Part shown: positions 53,548 through 61,200 of the stretch, piece by piece
How the letters are laid out: the number at the start of each line of letters is the position of its first letter
Numbering within the stretch: the first letter of the stretch is position 1
NCBI RefSeq assembly: GCF_900115185.1
Contig: NZ_FOVN01000005.1
Span: forward strand, 131,501-195,500
Length of the DNA stretch: 64,000 nt
Direction: 5' to 3'
Source: Algorimicrobium echini
Lineage (GTDB): Bacteria > Bacteroidota > Bacteroidia > Flavobacteriales > Flavobacteriaceae
The notes under the pieces: generated by a model
Told to the model about the DNA's origin: nothing
Seen by the model: only the letters and a program-made list of their open reading frames with translations
The model's database searches: none
Translations under genes and position numbers: made by a program

Positions 53548-55026
53548 TTAGTAAGCTTTTGCAAACAGCACACGCCCATTTGATGGTTTGCCAGAATACA
53601 CACAATCACCACTTTGTGTCTCCATATCCGATGGAATGCAACGAATGGTGGCTTTCGTTAATTCTTTAATTTTTAATTCTGTTTCTTCTGTTCCGTCCCA
53701 ATGCGCGGAAATAAAACCACCTTTGGTTTTTAATACCGTTTTAAATGTTTCAAAATCGTCTACTTCTGTAATATGAGAATCTCTAAAATCAAGTGCTTTC
53801 TTATAGAGTGTGTTTTGAATTTCAGTCATAAGACCTTCAACTGTTTCTGTTAAATTGTCAATAGCAATCACTTCTTTAGTTAAGGTATCACGTCTTGCTA
53901 GTTCCACAGTACCATTTTCTAAATCTTTAGGACCAATAGCAATGCGTAGTGGCACACCTTGTAGTTCATGTTGGGCAAATTTTGCGCCAGGCCTAAAGGT
54001 TGTTCGATTATCAAACTTAACTGTAATCCCTTTAGATCGTAGTTCACCCATAATTACATTTACAAGTGTTGAAATCTCTTCTAATTGCTCATCATTTTTA
54101 TAAATTGGAACAATCACCACTTGATTTGGTGCTAAATTTGGAGGCAAAACCAAACCATGATCATCACTATGAGTCATAATTAATGCACCCATTAATCGAG
54201 TTGAAACACCCCAAGATGTTGCCCAAACATATTCTTGCTTCCCTTCTTGAGTCGCAAACTTAACATCAAAAGCTTTGGCAAAATTCTGACCTAAAAAATG
54301 AGAGGTTCCAGCTTGTAGTGCTTTACCATCTTGCATCAGTGCTTCAATACAATATGTTTCAACAGCACCTGCAAAGCGCTCACTATCTGTTTTCACACCT
54401 TTTATTACAGGAATAGCCATAAAATTCTCAACAAATGTAGCGTATACGTTATTCATTAATTCTGCTTCCTTTACAGCTTCGACTTTCGTAGCATGAGCCG
54501 TATGACCTTCTTGCCATAAAAATTCGGCGGTTCTTAAAAATAAACGTGTGCGCATTTCCCAGCGCACTACATTTGCCCATTGATTAACCAAAATAGGCAA
54601 ATCTCTATAAGATTGAATCCATCCTTTATATGTATTCCATATAATTGCCTCGCTTGTTGGCCTTACAATTAATTCCTCTTCTAATTTAGCTTCAGGGTCA
54701 ACACGAAGTTTTCCTGGGTTTTCAGGATCGTTTTGCAATCTATAGTGTGTAACAATGGCACATTCTTTTGCAAACCCTTCGGCGTTTTTCTCTTCTGCTT
54801 CAAACAAACTTTTAGGAATAAATAAGGGAAAGTAAGCGTTCTGGTGACCAGTTTCTTTGAACATTCGATCTAATTCGGCTTGAATCTTCTCCCAAATTGC
54901 AAACCCATAAGGTTTAATTACCATACAACCACGTACGGCTGAATTCTCTGCTAAGTCCGCCTTAACAACTAATTCGTTGTACCATTTGGAGTAGTCTTCG
55001 TCTCTACTTGTAAGTTTTTTGCTCAT
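53548..55026 (-). CDS. proS: Prolyl-tRNA synthetase (archaeal/eukaryotic type)
   Basis: Charges tRNA-Pro. 492 residues without the bacterial YbaK-like editing insertion: class II core motif 1 [21 protein letters not shown], motif 2 with [27 protein letters not shown] (113-140 region), [30 protein letters not shown] at motif 3, and an anticodon-binding domain followed by a zinc-like C-terminal part ending RVLFAKAY with a terminal Tyr, as in ProS type 3. Transcribed toward tRNA-Glu and rpsT; no clear terminator between. Confidence 0.95.
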   Translation of the reverse strand: MSKKLTSRDEDYSKWYNELVVKADLAENSAVRGCMVIKPYGFAIWEKIQAELDRMFKETGHQNAYFPLFIPKSLFEAEEKNAEGFAKECAIVTHYRLQNDPENPGKLRVDPEAKLEEELIVRPTSEAIIWNTYKGWIQSYRDLPILVNQWANVVRWEMRTRLFLRTAEFLWQEGHTAHATKVEAVKEAELMNNVYATFVENFMAIPVIKGVKTDSERFAGAVETYCIEALMQDGKALQAGTSHFLGQNFAKAFDVKFATQEGKQEYVWATSWGVSTRLMGALIMTHSDDHGLVLPPNLAPNQVVIVPIYKNDEQLEEISTLVNVIMGELRSKGITVKFDNRTTFRPGAKFAQHELQGVPLRIAIGPKDLENGTVELARRDTLTKEVIAIDNLTETVEGLMTEIQNTLYKKALDFRDSHITEVDDFETFKTVLKTKGGFISAHWDGTEETELKIKELTKATIRCIPSDMETQSGDCVYSGKPSNGRVLFAKAY

Positions 55027-55090
55027 ATACAGGATTTTGGCACAAATATTGCGACTATGTTAAATATAAAAATAGTTTCGCAAAACTAAC

Positions 55091-55098
55091 TATTTTTG
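55091..55098 (+). promoter_or_regulatory. -7 promoter element for the Tyr/Gly-rich lipoprotein gene
   Basis: TATTTTTG matches TAnnTTTG, 27 nt before the ATG at 55126. An in-frame TTG at 55096 lies inside the box and is rejected as a start. Confidence 0.55.
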
Positions 55099-55125
55099 TT
55101 ATGTTCAACAATTAAATTAAGAGAT

Positions 55126-56100
55126 ATGTCCTTCAAAAACTACTTTACAGAAAAAATAACCACTTTAGCAACTTTTAGCAGCCTGCTTTTAGTTACAGCT
55201 TGTGGTACCTACCAACAAGTGGACGATAGTGATGGAATTTACAGTTCTACTTCAAGTTCCGTTGAACAAGAAACTTACGTAGAGGCTAATAATGCTAGCA
55301 GCACGTATTATGAAAATTATTTTAAAGAAAAATCTAGCGAATTAGAATTGTATTCTGAAAATGAAGTTTTTACAGATGTTGATGATTATGAAGGCGACTA
55401 TGTAGAAAATGATTCTTTAGAAGTTGAACGCGAATCTTATGCTGGTTGGGGACAAGAAACATCTAATGTATCTATTAATGTTTATGGTGGTGTCGGATTT
55501 TATGATCCGTTTTACTCACCATTCTATTATGGTTATTCACCTTTTTGGTATGGCTATGGATACTATCCTTATTACGGAGGTTTTGGATTCGGCTATGGAT
55601 ACGGATATCCAGGCCTATATAATCCATGGTATGGTGGCGGATTTTACGGTAATTATTGGAATAATTACTATTACAGAAATAACGTAGCTTTTGTAAACGG
55701 TAGACGTGGTAGCAGCTATTACAGATCAGGTCGTAATTCAAATTCCAGATATTATGATACAAGTCGTATTTATAATACCGAGGCCAGAAGAACTAATACT
55801 TCAAACAGACGAAATAGATCTGAAGCAACCTATTCAAACACTCGTAATTCCCGTTCTACAAATGGTGATGTTCGTACGCGTACACGAACTAGAGTAAATA
55901 CAAACGCCAATACACCTCGTGTAAGAACTAACAATAATAATAGTAGAACCCGAACAAGAACAAATACACAAACTAGAAATAACACTTACAGTACTCCTAG
56001 AAGATCTACATCTCCTACCATGAGTAGTGGCTCTAGTCGTGGCTCCTCTATGCGTGGAGGCATGAGAAGTTCAGGCGGTAGACGTGGAGGCGGAATCTAA
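55126..56100 (+). CDS. Lipoprotein with Tyr/Gly-rich and Arg/Asn/Ser/Thr-rich low-complexity regions
   Basis: 324 residues from the ATG at 55126: lipoprotein signal (FSSLLLVTAC), an acidic Ser-rich segment (residues about 30-100), a Tyr/Gly/Phe/Pro-rich block (about 120-185; FYDPFYSPFYYGYSPFWYGYGYYPYY), and a basic tail rich in Arg, Asn, Ser and Thr ending GGRRGGGI (about 190-324). No catalytic domain. Blocks of this composition occur in prion-like or adhesive proteins; the tail could bind polyanions. It is followed by the FadL-type gene after 33 nt, so an operon is likely. Confidence 0.75.
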   Translation: MSFKNYFTEKITTLATFSSLLLVTACGTYQQVDDSDGIYSSTSSSVEQETYVEANNASSTYYENYFKEKSSELELYSENEVFTDVDDYEGDYVENDSLEVERESYAGWGQETSNVSINVYGGVGFYDPFYSPFYYGYSPFWYGYGYYPYYGGFGFGYGYGYPGLYNPWYGGGFYGNYWNNYYYRNNVAFVNGRRGSSYYRSGRNSNSRYYDTSRIYNTEARRTNTSNRRNRSEATYSNTRNSRSTNGDVRTRTRTRVNTNANTPRVRTNNNNSRTRTRTNTQTRNNTYSTPRRSTSPTMSSGSSRGSSMRGGMRSSGGRRGGGI

Positions 56101-56133
56101 TTGCTTATTGTAAGAAAAAAGAAAAATTGTATT

Positions 56134-57657
56134 ATGAAAAAATTAATTCTACTGTCAGTGGCCATGCTAGCCATGTCTCAAATATATGCACAAGACATTT
56201 CGGATGCCTTACGCTATTCTCAAGATAATATTCAAGGAACCGCAAGGTTTAGAGCTTTGAGTGGTGCTTTTGGCGCATTGGGAGGTGATATGAGTGCTGT
56301 AAGCATTAATCCAGCTGGATCTGCAGTTTTCAATTCTGGACACATATCCATGTCATTAGCTAATATGTACACTAAAAATAAAACACAGTTTTATGATGGT
56401 TACAGCGAAACGTCTGATTCTAATTTTGATTTAAATCAAACTGGTGCCGCTTTTGTTTTTTATAATAACAATCCAAATTCACTTTGGAAAAAATTTACGC
56501 TATCTGCTTCTTATGATAAAATAAGCAACTATGATGATAATTGGTTGGCTTTTGGAACAAATACAAGAAATTCAATTGGTTCTTATTTCACGGGTTATGC
56601 CAATGGATTGAGGCTTGACGAAATTTCTGGATTTCAAGGTGAGTCCTATACGCAAGCATATCGAGAAATAGGCAGTTTTTATGGCTATGACAATCAACAA
56701 GCGTTTCTTGGTTATGAATCGTATATATTGGAACCACTGACTGAAGATGATGATAATACGGTTTATTCTTCAAATATTGCTCCAGGAGAATACTATCAAG
56801 AATACAGTTATGCTTCTCGTGGCTATAATGGTAAATTCACATTTAATGCGGGTACACAATTAGGCGAAAATTTATATCTAGGTGTCAACTTAAATTCACA
56901 CTTCATCAATTATGAACAATCAACCTTTCTTTATGAAAGCAATGATAATTTAGGTTCTACAGTAAATAGAGTTCGTTTTCAAAACAATTTATACACAACG
57001 GGTTCTGGATTTTCATTTCAAATAGGTGCTATTTATAAATTGACCGAAAGCCTCCGAGCTGGTATGAGTTACAATTCCCCTACATGGTTTACTATTAATG
57101 AGGAATCCTCGCAATATGTATCAACTGTTAGGCAAGAAGATGGCAGCAATGTTTCTCAATTGGTTGATCCTTTTATCACTAATATTTTCCCTAGTTATAG
57201 ATTAAACAGTCCAGGGAAATTCACTGGTAGTTTAGCTTATGTTTTCGGAAACTTTGGCTTGATTAGCTTTGATTATTCGTTACGTAATTATGGTAATACA
57301 AAATTTAGACCATCTTCGGATCCTTTATTCAGATCTGAAAACAATAAAATGAGTACCCTTCTTACTACGGCATCAACATACAAATTAGGTGGTGAATTAA
57401 AACTAAATCGCTTAAGCATAAGAGGTGGTTATCGTTTTGAAGAAAGTCCTTATAAAAATGCTACTTTCATTGGCGATTTATCTGGTTACTCCCTTGGTTT
57501 GGGTTTTAACTTTGGAAATTCTACCAAATTAGATTTAACCTATGATCAAGCAAAACAGACCAATGAAACGCAATTATATAGCGTAGGATTAACGGATAGA
57601 GCGAATATTGACTCGAGAAACTCTAATGTGACTCTTACATTAAGCTTCAATTTATAA
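56134..57657 (+). CDS. FadL/OmpP1/TodX-type outer-membrane transporter
   Basis: 507 residues from the ATG at 56134 (MKKLILLSVAMLAMSQIYAQ signal peptide). The opening YSQDNIQGTARFRALSGAFGALGGDMSAVSINPAGSAVF is the FadL plug/hatch signature (NPA motif). Many alternating amphipathic strands follow, ending in SNVTLTLSFNL, a classical barrel C-terminus. Relatives let hydrophobic compounds such as fatty acids across the outer membrane. Ligand unknown. Follows the low-complexity lipoprotein in the same direction. Confidence 0.88.
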   Translation: MKKLILLSVAMLAMSQIYAQDISDALRYSQDNIQGTARFRALSGAFGALGGDMSAVSINPAGSAVFNSGHISMSLANMYTKNKTQFYDGYSETSDSNFDLNQTGAAFVFYNNNPNSLWKKFTLSASYDKISNYDDNWLAFGTNTRNSIGSYFTGYANGLRLDEISGFQGESYTQAYREIGSFYGYDNQQAFLGYESYILEPLTEDDDNTVYSSNIAPGEYYQEYSYASRGYNGKFTFNAGTQLGENLYLGVNLNSHFINYEQSTFLYESNDNLGSTVNRVRFQNNLYTTGSGFSFQIGAIYKLTESLRAGMSYNSPTWFTINEESSQYVSTVRQEDGSNVSQLVDPFITNIFPSYRLNSPGKFTGSLAYVFGNFGLISFDYSLRNYGNTKFRPSSDPLFRSENNKMSTLLTTASTYKLGGELKLNRLSIRGGYRFEESPYKNATFIGDLSGYSLGLGFNFGNSTKLDLTYDQAKQTNETQLYSVGLTDRANIDSRNSNVTLTLSFNL

Positions 57658-57699
57658 AGTAAAATTTGTTTTAAATTAAGCCCATACTTTAATTACAGA

Positions 57700-57738
57700 A
57701 AAAGCCTAAAACATAAATACGTTTTAGGTTTTTTTTTG
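57700..57738. terminator. Terminator after the FadL-type gene
   Basis: CCTAAAAC/GTTTTAGG stem (57706-57713 against 57722-57729) with A-run before and a nine-T run after. Confidence 0.9.
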
Positions 57739-58159
57739 TGGAAAATGACACAGAACATAAACTATTTATAATAGAGTGTCGTATTCAAAACATGCAAGTA
57801 GTTTTTTATAAACACATCTTTAGGATTGATTCGCTTATAATGTTATGTTTTTTATGTGGGTTCTGTACTAACCGACATAAAACAATCATTAATATTTAAA
57901 GAGCTTAAAGATTACGATATTGAATTTGTAAGAAAATACTATTTTTCCATACATCATCCATAGCGTATCCATACACCATTCATACACGTGACTAGAGCTA
58001 AAACAGCTAAACAGGTTAATAAATAAATCCTGAAATTTATTTATTATACAACTCTTTTTTTTATCCTAAAATGATTGTTCAGTTTCTTTCATGTTTTAAA
58101 AAACATCAAGATGGTTCAAATGCTTATTATTGATTGTTTCGGTACTTTAAATACAATCT
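57739..58159. other. 421-bp gene-free stretch
   Basis: Contains no gene I can support. A frame around 57855-57960 reads as a plausible peptide (VLTDIKQSLIFKELKDYDIE ... FVRKYYFSIHH) but has no start and ends in a stop, so it may be a gene remnant. Loose CCATAC-type repeats lie at 57948-57988, and a perfect AT-rich inverted repeat lies at 58017-58046. Confidence 0.5.
58017..58046. repeat. Perfect 12-bp inverted repeat
   Basis: TAATAAATAAAT (58017-58028), CCTGAA, ATTTATTTATTA (58035-58046). Entirely A/T arms, not followed by a T-run, so not an ordinary terminator. Confidence 0.7.
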
Positions 58160-58207
58160 TAAAAAAAAAGCTAAACAATTATATTTCTATAAAAGTTTAG
58201 CCTTTTT
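58160..58207 (-). terminator. Adhesin gene terminator
   Basis: GGCTAAAC/GTTTAGCT-type stem (about 58170-58177 against 58194-58202) with a nine-T run on the minus strand, 20 nt past the stop. Confidence 0.8.
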
Positions 58208-58228
58208 AAAAGTTGGTTAATTAGCTTA

Positions 58229-61200
58229 TTAACGTTTTAAGGTAAAATGCGCTTTAAATTGCTTCATTCCCTCATCAACCGATTCTTGATAATCAATGCT
58301 AAACCAGTAATCACTTGTTGGTAACGGTTGTCCGTTATAATTTCCATCCCATCCTGGTCCATTTGGATTTAGTTGTTTTACTAATTTACCATATCTATCA
58401 AAAATATAAATTTTCACATTTTGAAGCGCTGTTGCACCAGAAATTTGCCACGTATCATTATCACCATCATTATTTGGTGTGAAAAAGAGTGGATAATCTA
58501 ATACGAGAACGGTTTCTATAGCTTCACCACATCCATTAATGTCTCTGGCTTTGATAGTATGCTCGCCTATAGACACATCTGTAAACGTGTAGGTATTGGT
58601 ATTAGGTGTATTGCTAACCCAAGGCCCATTATCAATACTAAATTCAAAAATTGCTGAACCATCACCCGTTGCGGTTGCTACAATAACATGGTTATCAGCA
58701 AAAGCTTGAGTGGTTACTTCAGCCACCAGATTTGGTGGTGAACTTAAAATAACTTCTGTTGTTAACATACTTGGACACATGTTATTTACATCCGTAACTA
58801 ATACCGTGTAGATTCCTTCCGTAGTTGGTTCAAAGCTTGCATTGGTTCCAATTATAGTTGCTGGTGCACCTGCTTCTGTCCACTCAAATGTATACAGGCT
58901 AGGATCTAAGTTAGTATCTAAAATAGGGCTATTAACCACTTCTGTACCATTGGTGTTAACACATAATGTATATGAATCTTCCAATGTAAAGGCTGGAATT
59001 GGATCTACCATTAATGTCATTGATGTGGTATCATAACAAATATCATCGACGGTTGTGTCATTATCCACACGAACAAAAATAACTTGTGGGTTAATTGAAT
59101 TTTCAAAAGGCACACTCGTATCTATTGCGTTGGTTGCCAAATCTGCATCTGTTTGAGAGGTATAATACGTAACCGTAAAGTTTACTGGATCTTGACCATC
59201 TAAAACGAAAGGGTTTTGTGATTCTAAATCGAAACCAACAGAATCATTAGTTGGATCGTTATCAAATTCCATATTATCATCACATAATGCAAATTCTAAT
59301 AGATTATTATCAGGATTTGCCACAGCGGCTTCTTGAACAATTACAAAGAAACTTACGGTAGCAATATCACAACCTGTTACTCTATTTTCAATGTTTACAA
59401 ATATTTCTTGTGGATTAACTGTGTTTGGAAATGCTGATGGATTGGCTATACCACCCATTCCAGTTTCCGCAGCTGCCAACGTCGTATAATAGGTAACATT
59501 GAAATCCGTAGCACTTTGACCAGCTAATATTTCGGATTCTCTCTGTGTTAAATCGAACGTATAAATATTATCAAACGGATCATCACATGCAATAATATCT
59601 TCTACCGAGGTAGGAGTATCCGGTAATGGATTTACAATAATATCAAACGTTACAATTGAATAACAACCAGTTCCCATATCCATTGGATCTGCTGGATCTC
59701 CAGTTTTAGTTACACGCACATAAATTGTTTGTGTTGGACTTTCGTTAGGATACATGGTTGGGTTGGGTATCGGGTTATTTCCAGATTCCGCATCCGCCAT
59801 GGTTGTGTGGTAGGTTACCGTTTCATTAAAGTCGTTTAACATTGCTGCTTCGTTAACTGTTATGTCGAACACTTCTTCTAAATCACCAGTATTATTATCA
59901 TCACATAATTCTAAATCTGGCAACATATCATTTGGTGTTGGCAGTGTATTTACAACCAATGTTAAAGTTGATAGCGCATAACAATCTACACCATTTTCGG
60001 TAGACGAAACTGTTACAAAAATAGTTTGTGGGTTATGTGGTGCACCACCAATAGATGTATTAGCATAAGCCGTATAATCTGGAATTGGATTGTTAGCCGT
60101 TACATCTGCCATAGTTTCAAAATAATTTACAGTCCAGCTTGAATTTCCGCCTGTAATAACTGAATCCTGATTGGTTAAATCGAAAATAGCATAACCATCA
60201 TTATCTGCTGAATCATCACAAATTGGATAAAGCGTCGCATCTGTAGTGGTTACAGGAGTTGGTAGCGGATTCACAATCAACTCTAAAGATGTAATGGTAA
60301 TACAAGTTGTTAAGTTATTTTCAACGCGCACCCAAATAGTTTGGTTTGGCACATCTGAATTTGTGAAAGCTGCAGGCGTTGCAATATAAGTTGCTGCTGT
60401 AACACCAGTTTCAGCACCCACTTGATCGGTATAATAAGTAACACTATAATCCAATGGACTTAATCCATTTAATATTTCTGTATTTCTTATTGTCAAGTCG
60501 AATTCTGTCATCCCATCTGCTGTACCATCATCGTCGCACAACACGATAGGTTCTGGATTCAATTCAATTTCAGGTGTATCATCAACAATTAATTGTAATT
60601 GTAAAATGGTTGGACAACCTGTTCCTGACCCATAGTCCACACGAATGTATACAATTTGTCCTGCTACATTTGTAAAAACATCTGGTTGCGGATTGATATC
60701 ATTTTCAGCATCTGTTTGAGTCAGATGAAATGAAACTTCAAAAGTTGGATCTAAAGCTTCTATATCATTTCGTGTGTCTGTTAAGTCAAACACACCTAAA
60801 TTATCATTATCTGGATCACAATAACGTAAAGGAGCTGGATTTGGAACAGCAGGAGCATCTACCACACCTAATGTTAGCGTTGTAAAATCAAAACAACCTG
60901 TTATAGTATCTTCTACACGAACAGAAAGCACTTGCCCATCTGTACCAACATAAGCAGTAGCAGATGGTAATACTTGTGGTGTTCCGTTTTGAGCGTCCAA
61001 CAAGTTTTCATAGTAGGTTACAACATAATTAGTATTTCCTCCAGATATTTGATTGTTTTTTGTTGTTAAGTCCATTTCAGTCATACCATCTGCTACATTA
61101 TCATCACATACAATTAATGGTGATGGATCAACGACATTCGGCAATGGATTTATAGTCACCACAAAACTATTTTCATCAAAACAATTTGGTGTGGTTCCCG

